In this document: positions 16,957 through 25,214 of the stretch, in pieces
Position numbering within the stretch: position 1 is the first letter of the stretch
Layout of the letters: every line of letters begins with the position of its first letter
From: an uncultured Candidatus Pelagibacter sp.
Lineage (GTDB): Bacteria; Pseudomonadota; Alphaproteobacteria; Pelagibacterales; Pelagibacteraceae
Direction: 5' to 3'
Length of the DNA stretch: 64,000 nt
Assembly (NCBI GenBank): GCA_905616395.1
Contig: CAJQSQ010000007.1
Location: forward strand, 1-64,000
The notes under the pieces: model-generated
Databases searched by the model: none
What the model was told of the DNA's origin: nothing
What the model saw: only the letters and a program-made list of their open reading frames with translations
Position numbers and translations under genes: made by a program

Positions 16957-18285
16957 ATGCGGAAAACACTCATAATTAAAAATAAAATTAAAAAATTTAA
17001 TAAACAGATACAAGTTAGTGGAGACAAGAGTTTAAGTATAAGATGGGTTCTTTTAGCATCTCAAGCATTTGGGAAATCAAAAGGTTACAATCTTTTAATG
17101 TCAGAAGATGTACTAGCTGCAATTGATAGTATAAAAAAACTTGGCATAAAAGTGAGGATACAAAAAAATTACTGTGAAATATTTGGCAATGGAATTAATG
17201 GTTTTAAATATAAAAAAAACCTAACAATAGATGCTAAAAATTCTGGAACACTTGGTAGATTAATTCTGGGTCTTTTAATTAAATCACCTAAAAAAATAAG
17301 AGTAATTGGTGATAAAAGTTTATCTAAAAGAGACTTTTCAAGAGTAACCATACCTTTGGGGAAATTTGGGGTTAAATTTTCTTATAAGATAAAAAATAAA
17401 CTACCTTTAACAATTCTCGGCACACAATCAGCAGAGGGTATTAAGTATTTGGAGAGCAAGGGCTCAGCCCAATGCAAAAGTAGCATAATGCTTGCAGCAC
17501 TAAATGCATCAGGAACAACTTCTATTAAAGCAAAAAAATCAAGAAATCACTCAGAACTACTTTTTAAATATTTAAAAATTCCAATCAAAATAAGAAAGAC
17601 TAAAAAATTTGATTTTATAGATATTAAAAAACCAAAAAAAATCCATGCTTTCAATTATCAAATTCCAGGAGATATAAGTTCAAGTGCTTTTTTTATGGTA
17701 CTAACAACGCTTGCCAATGATTCAAAACTTTTAATTAAAAATGTAAACATCAACCCTTCTAGAGTGGGAGTTATTACAATCTTAAAAAAAATGGGAGCTC
17801 AGATAAAACTTAAAAACCAAAGAAATTATAAAGGAGAAAAAATTTCTGATATTTTAATAAAAAGTTCAAAAAAACTTAAAGCTATTAATTGTCCAACTGA
17901 ATTAAATAGTAGCGCCATAGATGAATTTTTAGTTATTTTTTTAATTGCTGCAAAAGCAAGGGGTGTTTCTTATTTTAAAGACCTTTCAGAATTAAATCAA
18001 AAAGAGAGTCCAAGGTTAATATGGGGTTCTAAAATTTTAAACATGATGGGTGTAAAAACAGATTTAACAAAAGATTCTATTAAGATTTACGGGCAACCTA
18101 ATTTAGAAATAAAAAAACCAATAACCATTAAAAACTACCTAAAGGATCACAGAGTTTTTATGATGAGTACAATTGCTGCCTTGACCCTTGGTGGAAAATG
18201 GAAAATTCACGATAAAGATTCTATAAATACCTCCTTTCCATCTTTTTTGAAAATAGTTAAAGATATAAGCCATTCACCACTATGA
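16957..18285 (+). CDS. aroA: 3-phosphoshikimate 1-carboxyvinyltransferase (EPSP synthase), divergent
   Basis: Joins shikimate-3-phosphate and phosphoenolpyruvate in the shikimate pathway. Residues seen: SGDKSLS with Lys24, SKGSAQCKSSIMLAAL, IPGDISSSAFFMV, IDEFL, KESPRL and DHRVFMM. Several blocks are altered: the PEP-site motif usually NAGTAMRP reads NSGTLGRL (residues 95-102), KRPMGRV reads KRDFSRV, and KESDRL reads KESPRL. Length (442) and gene order aroA-cmk-rpsA-ihfB support the call. It overlaps cmk by 4 bases. It should be functional given aroK and aroB in the window, though highly diverged. Confidence 0.93.
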   Translation: MRKTLIIKNKIKKFNKQIQVSGDKSLSIRWVLLASQAFGKSKGYNLLMSEDVLAAIDSIKKLGIKVRIQKNYCEIFGNGINGFKYKKNLTIDAKNSGTLGRLILGLLIKSPKKIRVIGDKSLSKRDFSRVTIPLGKFGVKFSYKIKNKLPLTILGTQSAEGIKYLESKGSAQCKSSIMLAALNASGTTSIKAKKSRNHSELLFKYLKIPIKIRKTKKFDFIDIKKPKKIHAFNYQIPGDISSSAFFMVLTTLANDSKLLIKNVNINPSRVGVITILKKMGAQIKLKNQRNYKGEKISDILIKSSKKLKAINCPTELNSSAIDEFLVIFLIAAKARGVSYFKDLSELNQKESPRLIWGSKILNMMGVKTDLTKDSIKIYGQPNLEIKKPITIKNYLKDHRVFMMSTIAALTLGGKWKIHDKDSINTSFPSFLKIVKDISHSPL

Positions 18286-18935
18286 AATTAAAAAAAAAAA
18301 TTAAAATTGCTATAGACTCCCCTGCTGCTGCTGGTGCTGGCACTCAAGCAAAGTTAATTTCTAAACATTTTAACTTATTCTATTTGGATACAGGAAAAAT
18401 TTATAGATTAATTGCAAATATCAAACTTGCTCAACCAAATAAATATAGTCATGGCTTGATAAAAAAAAAGATGCTCAAATTAACTATGAAAGATTTACAA
18501 AATAAAAAATTATTATCTGATGAAGTTGGAACAATGGCATCAATTATATCAAAAGATAAAAAAATAAGAAAACTTGTTCATGCGTTTCAAATTAAAAGTG
18601 CTTATCACCCTCCCAAGAAGTACAATGGATCTTGTTTAGATGGAAGAGACATAACTTATAAGATAATTCCCGATGCTGATTTTAAATTTTTTATAACGGC
18701 AAATACTAAGACTAGAGCTTTAAGAAGATATAAAGAGTTAAAAGGACTAAATAAGAAAATATCTTTTAATGAAGTGCTAAAAAGCATCAAAAACCGTGAC
18801 AAAAGTGACTATAATAGAAAAGTTTCACCCCTTATGAGAACTCGAGATTCGATCTTGATTAATACTACAAATTTAACTAAAAGATCATGCTTTTTAAAAA
18901 TTAAACAAATTATAGATAGGAAACTAAAAGCTTAA
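18282..18935 (+). CDS. cmk: Cytidylate kinase lacking the Walker A lysine
   Basis: Phosphorylates CMP and dCMP. Family blocks are clear: AIDSPAAAGAGT at residues 10-21, LDTGKIYR, SCLDGRDITYKIIPDADFK, and SPLMRTRDSILINTT near the C-terminus. The P-loop, normally DGPAASGKGT, reads DSPAAAGAGT, so the nucleotide-binding lysine is alanine (residue 19). The position between aroA and rpsA is the classic one for cmk. Length 217 is near normal. Whether catalysis is kept through another lysine or changed geometry cannot be told from the sequence. Confidence 0.9.
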   Translation: MKLKKKIKIAIDSPAAAGAGTQAKLISKHFNLFYLDTGKIYRLIANIKLAQPNKYSHGLIKKKMLKLTMKDLQNKKLLSDEVGTMASIISKDKKIRKLVHAFQIKSAYHPPKKYNGSCLDGRDITYKIIPDADFKFFITANTKTRALRRYKELKGLNKKISFNEVLKSIKNRDKSDYNRKVSPLMRTRDSILINTTNLTKRSCFLKIKQIIDRKLKA

Positions 18936-20665
18936 TGGAAATTTATAAAGACCTTTCAAACCCCGCCTCTAAAGAGTTCGAGCAACTACTAAATTCACAG
19001 TTTACTAAAACAGCAAATCTTGAAGAAGGAAAAATCATTACTGGTGTAGTAAATAAAGTTACTGATAACTTCGTGTTTCTTGAAGTACCTGGTTTAAAAT
19101 CAGAGCCTATCTTAGATATCAATGAATTAAAAAGCATGGGCATGCTTGATAAAGCAAAAGTAGGTGAAAAAATTTCTGTTCTACTTGAAAGATTAGAAGA
19201 TAAAAAAGGTGAAGTACTAGTATCAGCTTCAAAAGCTCAAAAAATTCAAGGTTGGGATAAGCTTGTTGAAGCTTATGAAAAAAATGAACCTATCATGGGT
19301 AAAATTACTGGACGTGTTAAAGGTGGATGTATAGTTGAGCACATCGATACTGGTTCTTTAATGTTTTTACCTGGATCTCAAATTTCAGATAAGCCATTAA
19401 AAGATATCAGTCATTTAATGAATGAGCCTCAAAAATTTGCATTAATAAAATTAGATAAAGTTAGAGGAAACGCATGCGTTTCTAGAAGAGAAATAATTTC
19501 TTCATTTAAAAAAGAAGATAAAATTAAAATCGTTGAAAAATTCAAAGTTGGAGATTTAATTAAAGATGCTGAAGTAAAAGGCTACAGTTCATTTGGTTGT
19601 TTCTTTAGTGTTAATGGTGAGCTTGATGTTTTAGTTCACTTACAAGAGATTTCTTATTCAAGAGTTAATCACCCTGATGAAGTTTTTACAATCGGTGAGA
19701 AACATGACCTTAAGGTAATCAGTGTTGATCTTGAAAAGCTTCAGGTTGGTTGTTCAGTAAAACAGCTTACACCAGACCCTTTTGAAAATATTTCAAATTA
19801 CGAACTAAACAAAATCTATAAAGTAAAAGTAGTTAAGCTTATGGACTTTGGAGCTTTTTGTGAGCTTGAAAAAGGATTATCCACTTTATTGCACTCAAGT
19901 GAATTAAGCTGGACTAAAAAAAATATTTCCTCAAAAAAAATGTTTAAGGTTGGAGATGAAATTGATTGTGTGATCACTGAAATTGATAAAGAAAAAAGAA
20001 GGGTGGCAATATCTCACCGTTTAACAACTGATAACCCTTTTGAAACTTTTGAAAAAACTTACCCAATTGGATCTGAAGTTGAAGGTGAAGTTGCTAGCAA
20101 AAATGAATATTCTATTTTCTTAAAAGTTGATGGTTTAGATATTGATGCTTTCTTGCATTGTAATGATTTAACTTACTTAAATAATGGTGAAGAAGAATTA
20201 GCTAAATATAAAATTGGCGATAAGTTAAAAGTTAAAGTTTTAGAAGTAAAAGCTGCTGAACAAAAAGTTAGAGTTGGCTTACGTCAAACTCAACCTGATC
20301 CTTTTGACTGGTTTAATGATAAAAAAGCTAAACAAACTATTACTGTTAAAATCATCTCTACAGACAATAAAGGCCTTGTTGTAAGACCTGAAGGTTGTGA
20401 AATGGATTTCATGATTAAAAAATCTGCAATAGCTATTAACGCAGCTGACGCGAGACCTGCCAGATTTACAGGTGGAGAAAGGATTGACTGTGCTATTCAA
20501 GAGTTAGATTTAGATAAGAGAAAAGCAACACTTAGTATTAAACTTTTAGAAGAAATTGATCGTAAAGTTGCGTTGGATACTTATGGTTCTGAAGCAAGTG
20601 GTAAAAACTTACCTTTCTCATCATTATCTGATGATTTAGAGAAAAAGAAAAAAGAAGACGAATAA
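18935..20665 (+). CDS. rpsA: 30S ribosomal protein S1
   Basis: RNA-binding ribosomal protein of 576 residues that helps start translation on weakly structured messages, which matters in a genome with few strong Shine-Dalgarno sites. At least six S1 OB-fold repeats are visible, e.g. GKIITGVVNKVTDNFVFLEV, GDLIKDAEVKGYSSFGCFF, NKIYKVKVVKLMDFGAFCEL and GSEVEGEVASKNEYSIFLKV. The C-terminus is acidic/lysine-rich. The ATG overlaps the cmk stop by one base. Confidence 0.97.
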   Translation: MEIYKDLSNPASKEFEQLLNSQFTKTANLEEGKIITGVVNKVTDNFVFLEVPGLKSEPILDINELKSMGMLDKAKVGEKISVLLERLEDKKGEVLVSASKAQKIQGWDKLVEAYEKNEPIMGKITGRVKGGCIVEHIDTGSLMFLPGSQISDKPLKDISHLMNEPQKFALIKLDKVRGNACVSRREIISSFKKEDKIKIVEKFKVGDLIKDAEVKGYSSFGCFFSVNGELDVLVHLQEISYSRVNHPDEVFTIGEKHDLKVISVDLEKLQVGCSVKQLTPDPFENISNYELNKIYKVKVVKLMDFGAFCELEKGLSTLLHSSELSWTKKNISSKKMFKVGDEIDCVITEIDKEKRRVAISHRLTTDNPFETFEKTYPIGSEVEGEVASKNEYSIFLKVDGLDIDAFLHCNDLTYLNNGEEELAKYKIGDKLKVKVLEVKAAEQKVRVGLRQTQPDPFDWFNDKKAKQTITVKIISTDNKGLVVRPEGCEMDFMIKKSAIAINAADARPARFTGGERIDCAIQELDLDKRKATLSIKLLEEIDRKVALDTYGSEASGKNLPFSSLSDDLEKKKKEDE

Positions 20666-20668
20666 AAA

Positions 20669-20959
20669 TTGGCTATTGTAAAATCAAAGCTTCTAAAACA
20701 ACTCGCTAATAACTACCCAAATTTTTTAAAAAAAGACCTAGAAAAGTTCACTGATATTATTCTCACTGAAATAAAGCAGGCGCTTAAACGTGGAGATCGT
20801 GTTGAATTAAGAGGTTTTGGCATGTTTTCTACTAATATTCAAAAAGCAAGAATATCAAGAAATCCAAAAACAGGAGAGAAAGTTAATACACCTCAAAAAA
20901 AAACAATTCACTTTAAAATGTCTAAGGAAATGTTTAAAAAATTAAACAATGATGAATAA
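20669..20959 (+). CDS. ihfB: Integration host factor subunit beta
   Basis: A 96-residue histone-like DNA-bending protein. The arm motif GFGMFSTNIQKARISRNPKTGE (GRNPKTGE-type) and N-terminal helices (KSKLLKQLANNYPNFLKKDLEKF) are characteristic. It begins with TTG at 20669, three bases after rpsA; no ATG gives the expected N-terminus. The rpsA-ihfB order is widespread in proteobacteria, supporting the IhfB rather than HU assignment. Its end overlaps pyrF by 11 bases. Confidence 0.92.
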   Translation: MAIVKSKLLKQLANNYPNFLKKDLEKFTDIILTEIKQALKRGDRVELRGFGMFSTNIQKARISRNPKTGEKVNTPQKKTIHFKMSKEMFKKLNNDE

Positions 20960-21641
20960 AAATATCTTTGTTGCTTGCGATACATCAAGCTTAAAAGAAA
21001 TAAAAAAAATAATTAATGACACAAAAACTGATAAACTTCAAATAATTCCAAAATTTGGCTTGCAGTTTTTTTACTCAAAAAATGGGAGAGCTTTTCTTCA
21101 AAATTTTAAAGGAGATTATTGGTTAGATTTAAAAATAAACGATATTCCACAAACTGCTCTATCTGCAATAGATAGTTTAAAAGATTTAAAAAAATGTAAA
21201 TACATCACCGTTCATGCAAGTGGTGGTCTTGAAATGCTTAAGGCTATTACAAAAAAAGCTAAAATAATTAACAAAAATTTAAAAGTTTTAGGAGTTACAA
21301 TCTTAACAAGCCTTAACAACAAATCTCTTAAAGAAATTGGACATACTAAAACTGTAGCACAATTAGTATTAAAACAAGCTGGTCTTATAAAAAAATCAGG
21401 CGCAGCTGGAATTGTGTGCTCTGCACAAGAGGCAAAAATAGTTAGGAAAAAATATAAAAACTTATTTATTGTTACACCAGGAATAAGGCTACCTGGAGAT
21501 GATTCAAATGATCAGTCTAGAGTAATGACTCCCAATGATGCTTTTAAAAGTAAGGTTTCTGGGATTGTAATGGGAAGATCATTAGTAAAGGGTAATATCA
21601 AAAATAATATTAAAAGATTAATTGATCATTTAAATCAATGA
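20949..21641 (+). CDS. pyrF: Orotidine 5'-phosphate decarboxylase
   Basis: Last step of UMP synthesis. The catalytic motif DLKINDIPQT (DxKxxDIPxT, about residues 60-69) is intact, with the ITVHASGG block, the GVTILTSL strand, and the phosphate-binding TPGIRLPGD and GIVMGRSLVKG segments. Length 230 residues is normal. Two ATGs stand in tandem at 20949 and 20952. It overlaps the next gene, trpF, by 4 bases, so pyrF is embedded at the head of a trpFBA run. Confidence 0.94.
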   Translation: MMNKNIFVACDTSSLKEIKKIINDTKTDKLQIIPKFGLQFFYSKNGRAFLQNFKGDYWLDLKINDIPQTALSAIDSLKDLKKCKYITVHASGGLEMLKAITKKAKIINKNLKVLGVTILTSLNNKSLKEIGHTKTVAQLVLKQAGLIKKSGAAGIVCSAQEAKIVRKKYKNLFIVTPGIRLPGDDSNDQSRVMTPNDAFKSKVSGIVMGRSLVKGNIKNNIKRLIDHLNQ

Positions 21642-22267
21642 TCCAACCCTGCAAGATTTGTGGGGTCTCTGACTCTAAAACTTTAGAATTTTTAACTTCC
21701 CATCCTACTCCACCTAAGATGATAGGGTTTATTTGTAATTGGCCTAAATCAATAAGATTTGTTGAATACGATAAGCTTAAAGAACTATTAAAAGTTGATA
21801 AAAGAAAATCAGAATATGTTGCTGTATTAGTTAAGCCTACTGAAAATATTTTAGAAAAAATAAAGGATTTACCATTCGACTATTATCAACTTTATGATTG
21901 TACACCTGCTGAAGTTAAATCAATTAAAGAAAAATATAATAAAAAAATCATTGTTGCGATAACGGTGAAGGATCAAAACGATACGGTTAGATATTTAGAG
22001 TACAATGAACTTGCAGATATAATACTATTTGATAGCAAAGGTTATGAAAAAAGTATGTCCTTCGATCATCAATTAATTAAGAATATTAAAATTAATAAAG
22101 AATTGATGCTAGCTGGAAACATTCAAATTGAAGATAACCTTGAAAATTATAAAGAAATAGCAGACATCATAGATATTTCTGGAGGTCTAGAAAAATCTGG
22201 ATTAAAAGATATTTCAAAAATAAATATTTTTTTAAACAAAATTAAACTAATTAATAATGAAACTTAA
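21638..22267 (+). CDS. trpF: Phosphoribosylanthranilate isomerase
   Basis: Third committed step of tryptophan synthesis (PRA to CdRP). The barrel starts with PCKICGVSD, which contains the catalytic cysteine (residue 8). FICNWPKSIRFVEYD, DIILFDSKGY with the acidic catalytic residue, and LAGNIQIEDN and IIDISGGLEKSGLKD at the phosphate site follow. It is rather diverged from enterobacterial enzymes, but the motif order and the position before trpB make the call secure. It overlaps trpB by 11 bases. Confidence 0.92.
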   Translation: MIQPCKICGVSDSKTLEFLTSHPTPPKMIGFICNWPKSIRFVEYDKLKELLKVDKRKSEYVAVLVKPTENILEKIKDLPFDYYQLYDCTPAEVKSIKEKYNKKIIVAITVKDQNDTVRYLEYNELADIILFDSKGYEKSMSFDHQLIKNIKINKELMLAGNIQIEDNLENYKEIADIIDISGGLEKSGLKDISKINIFLNKIKLINNET

Positions 22268-23489
22268 AAAAAAAATTCCTTTAATTGATCAGCACAATAA
22301 GAATGGATTTTGGGGTGGTAAATTTGGTGGTAATTTTATACCTGAAACTTTAAAAAAACCTATTGAGGATTTAACTGAACTTTTTGAAAAACTTAGATAC
22401 GATAAGAAATTCCTTAAAGAAAGAGACTATTATTTTAAAAACTACATAGGCTCTCCTACTTCATTTATTAAACTTCAAAACCTATCGGATCACCTAGGTG
22501 GAGCCCAAATATATGCCAAAATGGTGTCAGAGGCGAACGGAGGAGCTCATAAAATCTATAATGCAACAGTTCATTGCCTGATTGCTAAAAAAGCTGGAAA
22601 AAAATATGTCGTTGGTGATACGGGCGCAGGCTATGCTGGAAAGATGCTGAGTATGGCTGCTAAAAAGTTTGGCCTTAAATGTAAAATATTTATGGGTGCA
22701 AAAGATATAAAAAGGCAAAAGCCTAATGTAGACGCGATGAAAAAGAATGGTGCAGAAGTTGTACCTGTTTATTCAGGAAGTCAAACATTGGTAGATGCTG
22801 TTAGTGAGTGCATGCGTTACTGGGTTTCAAATTGTGATAACACCCATATGTGTGTTGGATCAACAGTTGGTCCTAATATATTTGTTAAAATTTGTGGCTG
22901 GAGTACAGCTCAAATTTCAAGAGAGTTAAAAACTCAAATACAGTCTGAGTTTAAAAAGATACCTAAAAAAATTAAACTTATTAATTGTGTGGGTGGTGGA
23001 AGTTCAGCTTATGGTTTTTGGAGTGAATTTATTGATTATGATAAAAAACAGATTGAATTAATCGGTGTTGAAGCTGGGGGTCCAAAAAATTCAAGGCTAC
23101 ATGCAGCACCTCTAACTACTGGTGCTAAACTTGGAATATTGCATGGAGCTGCAGCTTATGTTTGTCAAAATAGTGAAGGACAAATTAATGATACCGCTTC
23201 TATTTCTGCTGGATTGGATTATCCTGGCGTGTCACCTATTCACTGTTTCCTAAAAGATACTAAGAGAGCAAGATATACATCTGCAACTGATGAAGGTGCT
23301 TTAAATGCATACAAACTAGTTACAAAACTTGAAAAAATAAAACCAAGTCTTGAGCCATGTCATGCTTTTGCAGAAGCTATAAAAATTGCTCCAAAATTAA
23401 GCAAAGAAACTATCATTATAGTAAACTCTTGTGGTGATGCTAAAAAAGATAGAGATATCTTAAAAGAAAGATTGGGAAAAATTAACTAA
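22257..23489 (+). CDS. trpB: Tryptophan synthase beta subunit
   Basis: Joins indole and serine to make tryptophan, using PLP. The 410-residue chain shows FGGNFIPETL, the PLP-lysine segment NGGAHKIYNA (usual form xGAHKIN), DTGAGYAG, and the phosphate-binding CVGGGSSAYG. The monovalent-ion and COMM-domain regions (YTSATDEGALNAYKLV) are also in place. The start ATG at 22257 gives a lysine-rich N-terminus. The next gene trpA begins one base later, so the two subunits are made together. Confidence 0.96.
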   Translation: MKLKKKIPLIDQHNKNGFWGGKFGGNFIPETLKKPIEDLTELFEKLRYDKKFLKERDYYFKNYIGSPTSFIKLQNLSDHLGGAQIYAKMVSEANGGAHKIYNATVHCLIAKKAGKKYVVGDTGAGYAGKMLSMAAKKFGLKCKIFMGAKDIKRQKPNVDAMKKNGAEVVPVYSGSQTLVDAVSECMRYWVSNCDNTHMCVGSTVGPNIFVKICGWSTAQISRELKTQIQSEFKKIPKKIKLINCVGGGSSAYGFWSEFIDYDKKQIELIGVEAGGPKNSRLHAAPLTTGAKLGILHGAAAYVCQNSEGQINDTASISAGLDYPGVSPIHCFLKDTKRARYTSATDEGALNAYKLVTKLEKIKPSLEPCHAFAEAIKIAPKLSKETIIIVNSCGDAKKDRDILKERLGKIN

Positions 23490-23490
23490 G

Positions 23491-24288
23491 ATGTCTTTAA
23501 TTAATTTAGCGTTTAAAAAAGTAAAAACTGAAAAGAGACCTGCATTACTAACTTACACAGTAGCTGGAGATAATAGTAAAAAAAAATCTCTTGAGATATT
23601 AAAATCAATTGCAAAATATGCAGATATTTGTGAAATAGGCTTTCCTCATAATACTCCAATTGCAGATGGTGGCCAGATTCAATCAAGTGCTTATAGAGCT
23701 TTAAAAAATGGTATTAAAATTAAAGATGTTTTTTCAATAGTTAAAAATTTTAAAAAATCAAAACAATCAAAGCCTGTAATATTGATGGGTTATTATAATA
23801 TGATTTATCAATATGGAGATAATAACTTTATAAATATTTGTAAAAAAGTAGGAGTAGATGGTTTAATTGTTGTTGATCTTCCTTATCCAGAAAATAAAGA
23901 ATTTGCAAAAAAATGTAAGAAAAAAGGTATTAGTTTTATTCAATTAGTATCTCCCACTACCTCTCCAAGTAGAATGAAAAAAATTATTAAAGACTCTCAT
24001 GATATGGTTTATTATATAAGTATGCTCTCAACAACTGGGGGTAAGCTAAAGGTTTCACCTAAAAAAATTTTAGAGCGTTACAGTAAGATTAAAAACCTTA
24101 ATAAGAATAAGAATATTGTAATAGGTTTTGGGATCACTGAAAAAACCATAGCATCTTTAAGAAAAGCTGATGGATTAGTGGTTGGTAGTGCTTTATGTAA
24201 AGAAATATCAAATTCTATTAAAAAACGCCAAAATCCTGTCACAAATGTAACTAATATTGTGCTAAAGTTGAGAAAAAAAATAGCATGA
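23491..24288 (+). CDS. trpA: Tryptophan synthase alpha subunit
   Basis: Cleaves indole-3-glycerol phosphate and channels indole to TrpB. Key features: RPALLTYTVAGD, the catalytic Glu in CEIGFPHNTPIADGGQIQ (near residue 50), ILMGYYNMIYQYG, the catalytic Asp in VDGLIVVDLPYPE, and VIGFGITEKTIASL. Length 265 is normal. It overlaps accD by 4 bases (ATGA), forming the trpB-trpA-accD-folC gene order seen across alphaproteobacteria. Confidence 0.96.
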   Translation: MSLINLAFKKVKTEKRPALLTYTVAGDNSKKKSLEILKSIAKYADICEIGFPHNTPIADGGQIQSSAYRALKNGIKIKDVFSIVKNFKKSKQSKPVILMGYYNMIYQYGDNNFINICKKVGVDGLIVVDLPYPENKEFAKKCKKKGISFIQLVSPTTSPSRMKKIIKDSHDMVYYISMLSTTGGKLKVSPKKILERYSKIKNLNKNKNIVIGFGITEKTIASLRKADGLVVGSALCKEISNSIKKRQNPVTNVTNIVLKLRKKIA

Positions 24289-25214
24289 ATTGGATTAAAA
24301 AAACTTTAAGATTTGGTGAGAAGATAAAAACCATCATTAAAGAACGTGCAACCAAAACTGAAATAGCTAATAGTGACTGGACCTCATGTTGTAAGGGGCC
24401 TATCTTAAAAAAAGATTTAGAAGAAAACTTATGGGTTTGCCCATCTTGTAATAAACACCACAGAATAAACCCACGTCAAAGATTTGATATTATATTTGGC
24501 AAAAACAATTATGAAGTTTTAAAAACTCCTATTCCTCAGGATGATCCTTTAAATTGGAATGATGCAAAGCCTTATAAAGACAGATTAAAAGCTGCTAGAA
24601 AAAAAACTGGTATGGATTGTGGAATGATGGTTGTTAACACTAATATCTTAAATTTAAAAATTACAGCGATTGCATCTGATTTTGATTTTGTGGGTGGCTC
24701 AATTGGTGCTGCAGAAGGTGAAGCTTTTTTATACGGAATTCAACATGCGATAGAAAATGAACAGCCTTTTATAGTGTTTACTTCTGGTGGTGGAATGAGA
24801 ATGATGGAAAGTCTTATATCATTAAGCCAAATGACAAGAACAACACTAGCAATTAACGAACTAAAGAAAAATAATTTACCCTATATTGTTGTACTAACTG
24901 ATCCGACCGCCGGTGGTATTACAGCCTCATACGCAATGTTAGGTGATCTACACTTAGCAGAACCAGGGGCTCTTATAGCCTTTGCAGGAGCTAGAGTCAT
25001 CCAAGGAACTGTAAGAGAAGAGTTGCCAGAAGGCTTTCAAAGAAGTGAGTACGTTCAGAAATCAGGATTTATAGATTTAATTGTCGAGAGAAAAGACCTA
25101 AGAGAAAAAATTGGCTCATTATTATCAATATTGTTAAATAAAAATTCTGCTATAGATTCATTAGAAAATGAAACTTCAGAAGATAGTAGAACGCTTACAA
25201 AAGCTGCATCCTAA
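24285..25214 (+). CDS. accD: Acetyl-CoA carboxylase carboxyltransferase subunit beta
   Basis: Partner of AccA (842-1960). The N-terminal zinc ribbon is partly degenerate: instead of CxxC it begins WTSCCKGPIL, while the second pair CPSCNKH is intact, so zinc binding is uncertain. The carboxyltransferase domain is well kept: IASDFDFVGGSIGAAEGE, FTSGGGMRMMES, LTDPTAGGITASYAMLGD and the oxyanion-hole GARVIQGTVREELPEGFQ. Length is 309. Its last 47 bases overlap the start of folC. Confidence 0.95.
   Translation: MNWIKKTLRFGEKIKTIIKERATKTEIANSDWTSCCKGPILKKDLEENLWVCPSCNKHHRINPRQRFDIIFGKNNYEVLKTPIPQDDPLNWNDAKPYKDRLKAARKKTGMDCGMMVVNTNILNLKITAIASDFDFVGGSIGAAEGEAFLYGIQHAIENEQPFIVFTSGGGMRMMESLISLSQMTRTTLAINELKKNNLPYIVVLTDPTAGGITASYAMLGDLHLAEPGALIAFAGARVIQGTVREELPEGFQRSEYVQKSGFIDLIVERKDLREKIGSLLSILLNKNSAIDSLENETSEDSRTLTKAAS

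Noticed and set aside
24400-24460. Degenerate accD zinc ribbon as a frameshift or error
   Set aside because: Alphaproteobacterial AccD proteins often lack some zinc cysteines, and the frame continues cleanly through a well-conserved domain.
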